A DNA stretch of 14,541 bases, from assembly GCA_023132135.1 (NCBI GenBank), contig JAGLYR010000065.1, positions 1 to 14,541 of the forward strand, given 5' to 3'. Origin of the DNA: Candidatus Eiseniibacteriota bacterium. Lineage in GTDB: Bacteria; Arandabacterota; Arandabacteria; JAGLYR01. The notes under the pieces were generated by a model. It saw only the letters and a program-made list of their open reading frames with translations. It searched no databases and was not told the DNA's origin. The translations under genes and the position numbers were made by a program. Below are positions 1 to 6,139 of this stretch, piece after piece. Each line of letters begins with the position of its first letter. The first letter of the stretch is position 1.

Positions 1-18
1 CCCTCTCGCGACGGGATT

Positions 19-36
19 CCTGAATAACCCAGGCTA
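19..36. repeat. Short dispersed repeat, copy 1 (CCTGAATAACCCAGGCTA)
   Basis: This 18-nt string recurs at 4424-4441 in the same orientation with one mismatch (A to G at the ninth base). Both copies lie in noncoding DNA and each sits next to a pair of heptamer arrays. Here the copy is to the left of the arrays, while at the second site it is to the right. This looks like part of a dispersed intergenic repeat family. The window edge may cut the left part of the element. Confidence 0.55.
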
Positions 37-53
37 GGGCCAGGGAAGGGACG

Positions 54-152
54 TAAATGGTAAATCGTAAATGGGGGAAGGCGGCGGACGCAAGGAAGTA
101 GGGGATCTGTTCCAATGCAGTTCTCCGAGCGCCATTTACCATTTACAATTTA
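54..152. repeat. Facing heptamer arrays, locus 1
   Basis: Three exact tandem 7-mers, TAAATGG TAAATCG TAAATGG, fill 54-74. Three 7-mers of the opposite orientation, CCATTTA CCATTTA CAATTTA, fill 132-152. The two arrays are complementary with a few mismatches and could pair across a loop of about 57 nt. The loop sequence is GC-rich and shows no convincing gene. The same design with different 7-mers is found at 4269-4361. The function is unknown; it may be a miniature mobile or REP-like element. Confidence 0.6.
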
Positions 153-170
153 CGGGTGTTGGAGTCATTA

Positions 171-227
171 GAACGGGGACAAGGCAAAGGGCGACCCGGT
201 GGGTCGCCCTTTGCCTTGTCCCCGTTC
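171..227. repeat. Perfect 27-bp hairpin, REP-like
   Basis: Positions 171-197 and 201-227 are perfect reverse complements separated by the 3-nt loop GGT. The outer end reads GAACGGGGACAAGG and its complement CCTTGTCCCCGTTC. No T-tract follows on either strand, so it does not look like a simple intrinsic terminator, and no gene ends just before it. Palindromes with a GGGGACA core are familiar in many genomes as REP elements mobilised by RAYT (TnpA_REP) transposases. That link is inferred by resemblance, since no RAYT gene lies in the window. Confidence 0.75.
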
Positions 228-492
228 CCTGCGAAGCCTCGCAAAATGCAAGGATTCTGACCAAACGGGGATTGCACTCTGCAAGAATCTACCAGTGGGA
301 ATCACCGGATTTCCCATTTCTGTCTACTGCCGGACTGTGCCGGACGGGATGAATCCCGCTGCCCAGCAATACCGGCCCAATCTTCCACAGCTTTCCAGCA
401 TATGGAGCCCGGCCATTCCGTCGGCACAGTCCTTGCGCATACCGAGGGTGGGTTTCCAGCGAATTGCACCAGGAAAGGAGTGGAGGGACAAC
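228..492. other. Leader region before the receiver gene
   Basis: This 265-nt stretch carries no convincing gene. An open frame on the plus strand runs through it into the receiver gene, but the extra N-terminus shows no domain and starts inside the 27-bp hairpin. A small palindrome, CGGGAT-GA-ATCCCG, lies at 345-358 and could be an operator. No good sigma70 or sigma54 promoter was recognised by eye. A promoter for the cluster is expected here. Confidence 0.4.
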
Positions 493-891
493 GTGGGCGA
501 AAAAGGAATGGGCCGGGTACTTGTGGTCGAAGATGAATTGACCATTGCCAAGACGGTCCGCCTGGGTCTGGAGGCGGAAGGTTTTAAGGTAACGTTGGCC
601 GAAGACGGACTCGAGGCTCTCAAGCAGGTTCGGAAGGACCCGCCGGATCTCGTCCTGCTGGACATCATGCTGCCGAAGTTCGATGGTTTTAAGGTCTGCA
701 GGCTCATCAAGTTCGCCAGGAACACGGGCCACATCCCCGTCATCCTCTGCAGCGCGCGGAACTCCGAGGCCGACAGAGAGAAAGGACGCAAGGCCGGAGC
801 GGACGACTACATCCTCAAACCCTTCAATCTGGTTGAGCTCATCGAGAATGTCAGAAGCCGGATCACGCCGGTCACCGTTGCGTCATCATAG
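493..891 (+). CDS. Stand-alone response regulator receiver (CheY-like)
   Basis: This is a 132-residue single-domain receiver protein with no DNA-binding or enzymatic output domain. It accepts a phosphoryl group from a histidine kinase and would act by protein contact. The acidic pair E13-D14, the phosphoacceptor D57 in LLDIMLPKFDG, the switch residue S87 and the conserved K109 in the YILKPF motif are all present, so it should be phosphorylatable. GTG 493 was chosen as the start because GGAGGG at 482-487 lies 5 nt before it. ATG 508 is an in-frame alternative that lacks a well-placed ribosome site. It precedes the assembly ATPase by 55 nt on the same strand, so a role in controlling the T4P/T2SS machine is a reasonable inference. 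No partner kinase is in the window. Confidence 0.88.
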   Translation: MGEKGMGRVLVVEDELTIAKTVRLGLEAEGFKVTLAEDGLEALKQVRKDPPDLVLLDIMLPKFDGFKVCRLIKFARNTGHIPVILCSARNSEADREKGRKAGADDYILKPFNLVELIENVRSRITPVTVASS

Positions 892-946
892 CCATCGCGT
901 AGCCACAGCGTAGCTGTTGCACAATCATTGGCACAGGGGCCAATCT

Positions 947-2644
947 ATGGAACACAGTCTCGTCGAAGTGATCAACCTGGAAGAAGAACTCCTGGATGCC
1001 GGGATCGTTACTCCGGAGGAGGTGGGGGGGGCGGGGGACATCCTGGAACTCATCAGCCGCCTCCTCGAGGAAGAACGAGTGACGGAGGATACCCTTCTCG
1101 ATCTCGCGGCTCAGAAGCTGGGCGTCCCGTACATGGACGTCTCGGAGTACGACATCGAGTCGGCCGTTCTCGGTCTCATCAGCGCCAAGACCGCTCGAAG
1201 GTATCAGCTGATTCCGCTTTTCCGGTTCGACAACACGCTGAATGTCGCCATTGCCAATCCCAACGACGTCCATGCGCTGGACACCGCCCGGCGGGAATCC
1301 GGATGCGAAATTGAGCCCGTCCTCTCCAGCGCGGAGGCCATAGCGCATCTCATTGATGGAAAGTACGGCAAGGGAGATCCGGGGCAGGAGGTCTTCGACA
1401 CGCTGTCCGACGAGGCATTGCCGGCGGTCGGATCTGTGCCGGGCCACATCCTGCCGAGCTTTGAGGAGGAGGACCTCGCAGATGCCCCCGTGGTCCGGAT
1501 TGTGGATCTGCTTCTTCAGCGAGCGGTTGCCGAAGGGGCCAGCGATATCCATCTGGAACCAGGGGAGAGATCCCTCCGCGTCCGGTTTCGTGTTGATGGC
1601 CGGCTGAGGGGAATGGCCTCCCCCAACTGGCAGCTGTTCGCTCCGGTCGTTTCCAGGATCAAGATTCTGGCGGAGATGGATATAGCGGAGAAGCGCCTGC
1701 CGCAGGACGGCCGTTTCGAATACCGGAGCGAGAACAGCGCCGCGGATATTCGCGTGTCAACCTACCCGACGAGCTTTGGCGAAAGCGTGGTTCTCAGAAT
1801 CCTGGACAAGGCCCGCAGTCTTGTGAGCCTGGAAAATCTCGGCTTTGAAGGGGACAACCTCCGCCGGTACGGGAAACTCGTGAAGAGGCCCTACGGGATC
1901 TTTCTGGTCAGCGGACCCACGGGGAGCGGCAAGACAACCACTCTCTACGCAACCCTCGCCGCGCTCAAGTCCCCGGAGAAGAACATTATGACTCTGGAAG
2001 ACCCGGTGGAGTACCAGATTCCGGGGGTGCGACAGACCCAGACCAACCCCAAGGCGGGTCTCACTTTCGCCACGGGTCTTCGATCGATCCTGCGGCAGGA
2101 TCCGGACATTCTTATGATTGGGGAGATCCGGGATTCCGAGACCCTCGATATGGCTGTCCGGTCGGCTATGACCGGACACCTTGTTCTCAGCACCCTTCAC
2201 ACGAACGATGCCCCCTCCGGTATCATGCGTCTCGTGGACATGGGTGCGGAGCCATTTCTGGTTGCCTCCAGCACCGTGGGGGTCATGGCCCAGCGACTCA
2301 TGCGCCGGATCTGCGAAGATTGCAGGGTCCAGTACAGCTCCTCACCCGAAGTGCTGGAAGAGCTCAGGAACGAGGGCTGGAATGGCGAGGGTCCCTTCTA
2401 TCGGGGGCAGGGCTGCAAGGCCTGCAGGGGTACAGGATACAGAGGGCGCGTGGGGATTTTTGAGCTCATGACCATCACCGAAGGGGTCGAAAGACTGGTA
2501 GTGGAGAAGGCGCCGGCCTCGGCCATCGCGAGGGTGGCCAGAGGGGAGGGCATGGTCCCGCTCCGGGAGGCCGCCTTGGCCAAGGCACAGAGGGGAGTCA
2601 CGACGCTGGAAGAGGTGTTGGAGGTGACGGCCTCGACCTCGTAG
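947..2644 (+). CDS. T4P/T2SS assembly ATPase, GspE/PilB family
   Basis: This 565-residue protein is a cytoplasmic hexameric ATPase of the GspE/PilB family that powers pilin assembly. An N-terminal T2SSE_N (MshEN-like) region covers about 1-145. The catalytic core contains Walker A GPTGSGKTT (323-331), the Asp box TLEDPVEYQ (349-357), Walker B ILMIGEIRD (388-396) and the His box STLHTND (415-421). C456, C459, C490 and C493 form the tetracysteine zinc site typical of GspE/PilB and absent from PilT, so this is an extension ATPase rather than a retraction one. The usual MshEN RLG...Q pattern is poorly kept, so cyclic-di-GMP binding is doubtful. ATG 947 is preferred because AGGGG lies 7 nt upstream; an in-frame TTG at 917 would add ten residues. 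The platform gene follows 12 nt later. Confidence 0.95.
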   Translation: MEHSLVEVINLEEELLDAGIVTPEEVGGAGDILELISRLLEEERVTEDTLLDLAAQKLGVPYMDVSEYDIESAVLGLISAKTARRYQLIPLFRFDNTLNVAIANPNDVHALDTARRESGCEIEPVLSSAEAIAHLIDGKYGKGDPGQEVFDTLSDEALPAVGSVPGHILPSFEEEDLADAPVVRIVDLLLQRAVAEGASDIHLEPGERSLRVRFRVDGRLRGMASPNWQLFAPVVSRIKILAEMDIAEKRLPQDGRFEYRSENSAADIRVSTYPTSFGESVVLRILDKARSLVSLENLGFEGDNLRRYGKLVKRPYGIFLVSGPTGSGKTTTLYATLAALKSPEKNIMTLEDPVEYQIPGVRQTQTNPKAGLTFATGLRSILRQDPDILMIGEIRDSETLDMAVRSAMTGHLVLSTLHTNDAPSGIMRLVDMGAEPFLVASSTVGVMAQRLMRRICEDCRVQYSSSPEVLEELRNEGWNGEGPFYRGQGCKACRGTGYRGRVGIFELMTITEGVERLVVEKAPASAIARVARGEGMVPLREAALAKAQRGVTTLEEVLEVTASTS

Positions 2645-2656
2645 CCCGGTGGACGG

Positions 2657-3871
2657 ATGGCGAAGTTTATCTACTGTGGTATCCGGCCCGACGGCCGGAG
2701 AATCGAAGCCGAAATCGAGGCGGGTGATAGCGATGCGGCCGCCAGGCAGCTGAGCTCGAGTGACGTCATCGTCACTGGAATCAGGCGCAAATCGAGATCG
2801 CTCGCGGATCTGCTGCATCTGCCTGCCAGGCCGCTCAAGGGGCAGAAGGTTATCTTCTTCGCCCGTTCGCTGGCCACCCTTCATCGATCGGGTGTCGCTC
2901 TGGCCGCGTCGCTCGAGTTGGTTGCCTCACAGGCGTCCGAGGAGGATGAGAAACAGGTCATTGAGGCGGTGCGTTCGGAGGTGATGAAGGGCAAGAGCCT
3001 GGCCGAGGCCCTCAGAAGCCAGGCTCCTGCGTTTCCGGATCTCCTTTCGGGCTCTGTGGAGGTGGGAGAAGCCTCGGGCGCGCTGGATACGACGCTGGAG
3101 TCGGCGGCGTCCCTCCTGGAGAGGGATGAAAAGGCAAAGACCGATCTGAAATCGGCGCTTCGGTACCCGGCGTTTGTCATGCTGGCCATCGGTGCAGCGT
3201 TGATTGTTTTGCTGACGCTGGTAGTTCCGAAATTCGCGAAATCCTATGCGGAGATGGGGACTGCGCTCCCGCTGCCCACAGTTCTGCTCCTATGGGTGAG
3301 TGAGATGCTCATCCACTATTGGTACTACCCGGCTCTTGGGCTGGTCTTCACGTGCGCGGGTGTGTGGCGGTGGCTCCAGACCGAGGCCGGTCGCAGGAGG
3401 ATGGATGCAATGGTCTTGAGCCTGCCTGTGATCGGCTCGCTGGCGGCCAAGTCTCTGACCTCCAGGACATGCGAGATCATGAGGGTGCTGTCCGCGGCGG
3501 GGTTGCCGGTTCTGGGCGCGCTGGAGATGACAGGCAGAACCATCGGCAACCGTCTCGTGGCTGCCGAACTTGCGGATATCCGCAACGCGGTGGCCGGCGG
3601 CAGCGACCTTGCCAGCCGGTTCCGGGGCAGTCGGGTGTTTCCACCGCTCGTGGCGGAGCTGATTTCTGTCGGCGAGCGTTCCGGCGCGCTGGAGGAAATG
3701 CTGGGAGCGGCAGCGGACTACTTTCGCGAGCAAACGGACAGTCAGCGAAAACGGATGACAGCGATGATCGAACCTACACTCACAATCTGCCTGGGATTAA
3801 TGGTCCTGGGGATCGCGTTGGCAATCTTCCTTCCCATGTGGGAATCGGTGTCACTCTATCGAGGAGGTTGA
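2657..3871 (+). CDS. Inner-membrane platform protein, GspF/PilC family
   Basis: This 404-residue protein is the inner-membrane platform that the ATPase acts on to insert pilins into the growing fibre. Two T2SF domains are visible, at about 64-190 and 265-395. Each has the typical pattern of a helical cytoplasmic bundle (FFARSLATLHRSGV at 67-80; the second copy begins near ILSLP-like residues VLSLPVIG) followed by a membrane segment. Membrane helices lie at about 172-191, 207-237 and 377-396, with the common LRYPAF and VVPKFA motifs around the first. The length matches the family norm. The gene starts 12 nt after the ATPase gene and its TGA stop overlaps the ribosome-site region of the next gene, which supports co-transcription. 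Confidence 0.95.
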   Translation: MAKFIYCGIRPDGRRIEAEIEAGDSDAAARQLSSSDVIVTGIRRKSRSLADLLHLPARPLKGQKVIFFARSLATLHRSGVALAASLELVASQASEEDEKQVIEAVRSEVMKGKSLAEALRSQAPAFPDLLSGSVEVGEASGALDTTLESAASLLERDEKAKTDLKSALRYPAFVMLAIGAALIVLLTLVVPKFAKSYAEMGTALPLPTVLLLWVSEMLIHYWYYPALGLVFTCAGVWRWLQTEAGRRRMDAMVLSLPVIGSLAAKSLTSRTCEIMRVLSAAGLPVLGALEMTGRTIGNRLVAAELADIRNAVAGGSDLASRFRGSRVFPPLVAELISVGERSGALEEMLGAAADYFREQTDSQRKRMTAMIEPTLTICLGLMVLGIALAIFLPMWESVSLYRGG

Positions 3872-3874
3872 TCG

Positions 3875-4216
3875 ATGAAGATCGGCAAGTGGTCGGACAA
3901 CCGGGGATTCACTCTCATTGAACTGGTGATGATCATCGTTGTGATCGGGATTCTGGCGGCGGTGGCTGTGCCCAAGTACGCCAGCATCTCCACCGACGCC
4001 GAGCGGGCGACGTGCCACGGCAAGCAGGGCGCGATTCACGCGGCCATTGCCATCTACTATGCCAGTCACCGCGAACTCGCAGACTCGCTCATGACGGACA
4101 TGTTTGCCAGTGGCGTGATTCCGACTTGCCCGGGAAGCGGCACAATGGTGTACACGCCGGCGGGGGATTCGACCTACACCCTGACGTGCACGGTGCATGG
4201 TAATCCGGACTATTAG
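3875..4216 (+). CDS. Small type IV pilin-like protein (pseudopilin 1)
   Basis: This 113-residue protein has a class III signal. An 11-residue leader ends in Gly, followed by FTLIELVMIIVVIGILAAVA, with the cleavage site after G11 and the conserved Glu at mature position 5. It should be processed and N-methylated by a prepilin peptidase, then packed into the fibre. The C-terminal part is short and has three cysteines (C47, C85, C104); C85 and C104 could form the C-terminal disulfide common in small pilins. It lacks the GspG AWG/GWG motif seen in the two later pilins. The start is firm: GAGGAGG at 3861-3867 lies 7 nt upstream, and the gene begins 3 nt after the platform gene stop. It could be a minor pilin or a small major pilin; sequence does not decide. 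Confidence 0.9.
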   Translation: MKIGKWSDNRGFTLIELVMIIVVIGILAAVAVPKYASISTDAERATCHGKQGAIHAAIAIYYASHRELADSLMTDMFASGVIPTCPGSGTMVYTPAGDSTYTLTCTVHGNPDY

Positions 4217-4232
4217 CTTGGACTATGCACAA

Positions 4233-4302
4233 GTCCGGGAGGATTCGTACACAGTCCAGGCAGAGCAATAGAGAAGTAGACAATAGAGAATAGATCCCGG
4301 AC
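4233..4302. repeat. 8-bp inverted repeat around the left heptamer array
   Basis: GTCCGGGA at 4233-4240 and TCCCGGAC at 4295-4302 are perfect reverse complements that enclose the left heptamer array. A shorter pair, GGACT/AGTCC, lies at 4220-4236. These are downstream of the pseudopilin 1 stop and could stabilise or end its mRNA, but no T-tract is present. They may simply belong to the repeat element that fills this spacer. Confidence 0.4.
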
Positions 4303-4361
4303 AAGAACATCATAGAAAAGCAGCAGGTTCTCTATTGCGGTCTAATTTCTAATGTCTAATT
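4269..4361. repeat. Facing heptamer arrays, locus 2
   Basis: TAGAGAA-G-TAGACAA-TAGAGAA-TAGATCC fills 4269-4297 and TCTAATT-TCTAATG-TCTAATT fills 4341-4361. The second array, read on the minus strand, again gives an AGA-centred 7-mer (consensus near AGANAWT), so the arrays face each other as at 54-152. In addition GCAATAGAGAA (4265-4275) is the exact reverse complement of TTCTCTATTGC (4328-4338). The design matches locus 1 while the 7-mer sequence differs. The block lies between pilin genes and has no coding potential. Confidence 0.6.
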
Positions 4362-4370
4362 TCCTGTCCG

Positions 4371-4441
4371 ACAATGTGCTGGTGCATTGTGAATGGCCTT
4401 GTTCATGCATAATGCAGCCTAGGCCTGAATAGCCCAGGCTA
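4371..4441. repeat. Palindromic tail with dispersed repeat copy 2 (CCTGAATAGCCCAGGCTA)
   Basis: The 18-nt string at 4424-4441 matches 19-36 with one mismatch. With the ten bases before it, it forms an imperfect hairpin: AGCCTAGGCC, loop TGAAT, AGCCCAGGCT (8 of 10 pairs). A second small inverted repeat, ACAATG/CATTGT, lies at 4371-4390. Together with the heptamer arrays these fill the 266-nt spacer between pseudopilin genes. A CATAAT hexamer at 4408-4413 has TTGTGA 15 nt upstream, too close for a convincing promoter. Confidence 0.5.
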
Positions 4442-4482
4442 TGATCCGGGCGATAGGGGCAGGGTTCCTGGAGCTATGGTCT

Positions 4483-4926
4483 ATGAACCGCAGCAGGCAT
4501 TCCGGTTTCACGTTGCTCGAACTGGTCATGGTGATCGTGGTCCTGGGAATAATGGCCGCGGTGGCTGTACCCAGGCTCTCCGGCATAACGGATGAGGCCA
4601 AACGGTCGGCGACCCTGAAAGAGATGAACGCGCTTCGCGAAGCCATTGCGGGGAACCCGTCCGGCATTTCGGGGGGACATGCTGTCCTGGGAGGCTACGA
4701 GGGGGATGTGGGCGCGCTGCCTTCATCTCTCCAGGATCTTGTCACCAAGCCCGGGGGAGTTGCTTCGTGGGATCGATACACCCAGACGGGCTGGGACGGG
4801 CCCTATGTCGACTCTGGCGGGGGATACTCTACGGATGCCTGGGGAAACGCGTACCAGTACAACTCCGGTGCGAGAACGATCACGAGCACAGCCGGCGGTG
4901 GAACACAGATCGTCGTGTACTTCTGA
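4483..4926 (+). CDS. GspG-type pilin (pseudopilin 2)
   Basis: This 147-residue pilin has an 8-residue leader ending in Gly, then FTLLELVMVIVVLGIMAAVA, with Glu at mature position 5. Past the helix it reads like the GspG major pseudopilin: ALREAIAGNP (50-59), DVGALPSSLQDLV (75-87), GWDGPYV (103-109) and TDAWGNAYQY (117-126), equivalent to the DPWGNPY loop that binds calcium in GspG. The Pro of that loop is Ala here. ATG 4483 is preferred because GGAG at 4470-4473 lies 9 nt upstream and it gives a normal leader; an upstream in-frame ATG at 4441 would add 14 residues and overlaps the repeat. It is probably the main fibre subunit, judging by its GspG likeness and compact size. It is a paralogue of the next gene. 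Confidence 0.92.
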   Translation: MNRSRHSGFTLLELVMVIVVLGIMAAVAVPRLSGITDEAKRSATLKEMNALREAIAGNPSGISGGHAVLGGYEGDVGALPSSLQDLVTKPGGVASWDRYTQTGWDGPYVDSGGGYSTDAWGNAYQYNSGARTITSTAGGGTQIVVYF

Positions 4927-4939
4927 GTCTGCCGCCGGA

Positions 4940-4961
4940 CCCTGTGTTGACCGGAACAGGG
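4940..4961 (+). other. Possible stem-loop between the two GspG-like genes
   Basis: CCCTGT (4940-4945) and ACAGGG (4956-4961) form a 6-bp stem with a 10-nt loop in the 48-nt gap. There is no T-tract. A stem-loop just after a major pilin gene can act as a partial terminator or mRNA stabiliser and make the pilin more abundant than the downstream products. That role is only an inference here. Confidence 0.3.
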
Positions 4962-4974
4962 GGATCCTGAGGCC

Positions 4975-6123
4975 ATGAAACGCTGGGGAGAAGCAGGATT
5001 CACGCTGCTCGAGCTGGTGATGGTGATTGTGATCATCGGCATCCTCGGGGCAGTGGCCGTTCGCAGCGCCGATCTGACTCTGGACCGGAACCGTTACTAT
5101 GCCACCGTGGAGGAGATGAAGACTCTCGGGCATGCGATAGCGGGGAATCCTGATCTCGTTAGTGCGGGAAGACGCACGGACTTCGGCTACGTTGGGGACA
5201 TGGGAAGTTTGCCGGGCAATCTGGACGCTCTCGTCACGAGCCAGGGCGGAACCTGGAACGGCCCCTATGTAGTGAATCCACTGGGAGAGGACGCGTACGC
5301 GTACAAAACCGATGGCTGGGGACAGGCATACACGTACCCGGTCAGCGGCGCGAAGTACAAGATCCTGAGCGGCGGTGGGGGAGAATCAATCACATACCAA
5401 TTCGCCAACTCCGAAGCGGAACTGACATCGAACACGGTCTTCGGAACAATCACGGACTGGAACGGATCTAACCCCACGGTCTCCGATCTTTCAAACATCA
5501 CCGTGACGGTACGTCATCCCAGCGGTGGATCCATGACCAGCACGAGCGCGACCCCGAGCGCCGGGGGAGTCTTCTCAATCACCGGGATTCCCATCGGAAT
5601 CCGCCGGGTGGTCGTGACGCACTCGGCTCTCGCGGATTCCGCAGTCAAGTACGCAACTGTCACTCCCGGGTGCAACGTGAGTGTGGAGCTCCGGCTGAAT
5701 GCAACCCTTCCCGGAACAGAAGCGGGGGGCGGCTCATCCACGTCGCTGGTCTACGTGCCGGGTACGGCGGAGGCGAAGGGAGGGGGAAACAGGGATATCA
5801 TTTTCTGGATCCAGAATGCTTCCTCGGCTCCTGTTGCCCTGACGAGTATGACACCGGTCTACACGGTGACCCCCACGGCGTACTACAAACAGATCAAGGT
5901 GGGGTTGACCAGCGTGTGGAGCCAGAACAACCCGCGTCAGGGCAGCGGCGAAGAAACCACATTCAACCAGACGAAAGCGATTGTCGGCGGCGGCTCGACC
6001 TGGATTGAGATCAAGGAGTTCAAGGACGCCCGTAGCGGCGGGAGCAACGTCAACATGGGCAACGTCGACTTCGAAATCACGTTCAGTGACGGCTCCGTTG
6101 TCGAGTTTACGACGGCTCCGTAG
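4975..6123 (+). CDS. GspG-like pilin with large C-terminal extension (pseudopilin 3)
   Basis: This 382-residue protein has an 8-residue leader ending in Gly, then FTLLELVMVIVIIGILGAVA. Its first 145 residues parallel pseudopilin 2: AIAGNP (54-59), YVGDMGSLPGNLDALV (72-87), WNGPYV (94-99) and TDGWGQAYTYP (112-122). About 155-245 resembles a carboxypeptidase regulatory-like beta-sandwich (VFGTITD, then GGVFSITGIPIGIRRVVV). About 255-382 is a second beta-rich region of no recognised family, rich in Gly, Ser and Thr, with a single Cys in the whole chain (C233). Most GspG proteins end near residue 150, so over 200 residues are added. It may be a tip or adhesive subunit, or may carry a surface-exposed module. 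GAGG and AGGGGG lie before the ATG. The PilM-like gene follows after 16 nt. Confidence 0.9.
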   Translation: MKRWGEAGFTLLELVMVIVIIGILGAVAVRSADLTLDRNRYYATVEEMKTLGHAIAGNPDLVSAGRRTDFGYVGDMGSLPGNLDALVTSQGGTWNGPYVVNPLGEDAYAYKTDGWGQAYTYPVSGAKYKILSGGGGESITYQFANSEAELTSNTVFGTITDWNGSNPTVSDLSNITVTVRHPSGGSMTSTSATPSAGGVFSITGIPIGIRRVVVTHSALADSAVKYATVTPGCNVSVELRLNATLPGTEAGGGSSTSLVYVPGTAEAKGGGNRDIIFWIQNASSAPVALTSMTPVYTVTPTAYYKQIKVGLTSVWSQNNPRQGSGEETTFNQTKAIVGGGSTWIEIKEFKDARSGGSNVNMGNVDFEITFSDGSVVEFTTAP

Positions 6124-6139
6124 CCTAAGGATAGTGAGA

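Noticed and set aside
171-227. Intrinsic terminator
   Set aside because: The stem is very long and perfect, there is no T-tract on either strand and no gene ends directly before it.
71-352. Plus-strand open frame of 93 codons in the repeat region
   Set aside because: It runs through the heptamer arrays and the 27-bp hairpin, has no domain and no ribosome site, and is best explained as chance.
199-492. N-terminal extension of the receiver protein
   Set aside because: The extra 98 residues begin within the hairpin loop region and show no family resemblance, while GTG 493 has a good ribosome site and fits the receiver domain length.
929-945. Sigma54 promoter (TGGCAC at 930) before the ATPase gene
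   Set aside because: The required GC of the -12 element is not at the correct distance, and the site overlaps the ribosome-binding region.
4265-4361. CRISPR-like array
   Set aside because: Units are only 7 bp, are tandem without spacers and invert between arms. No cas genes are near.
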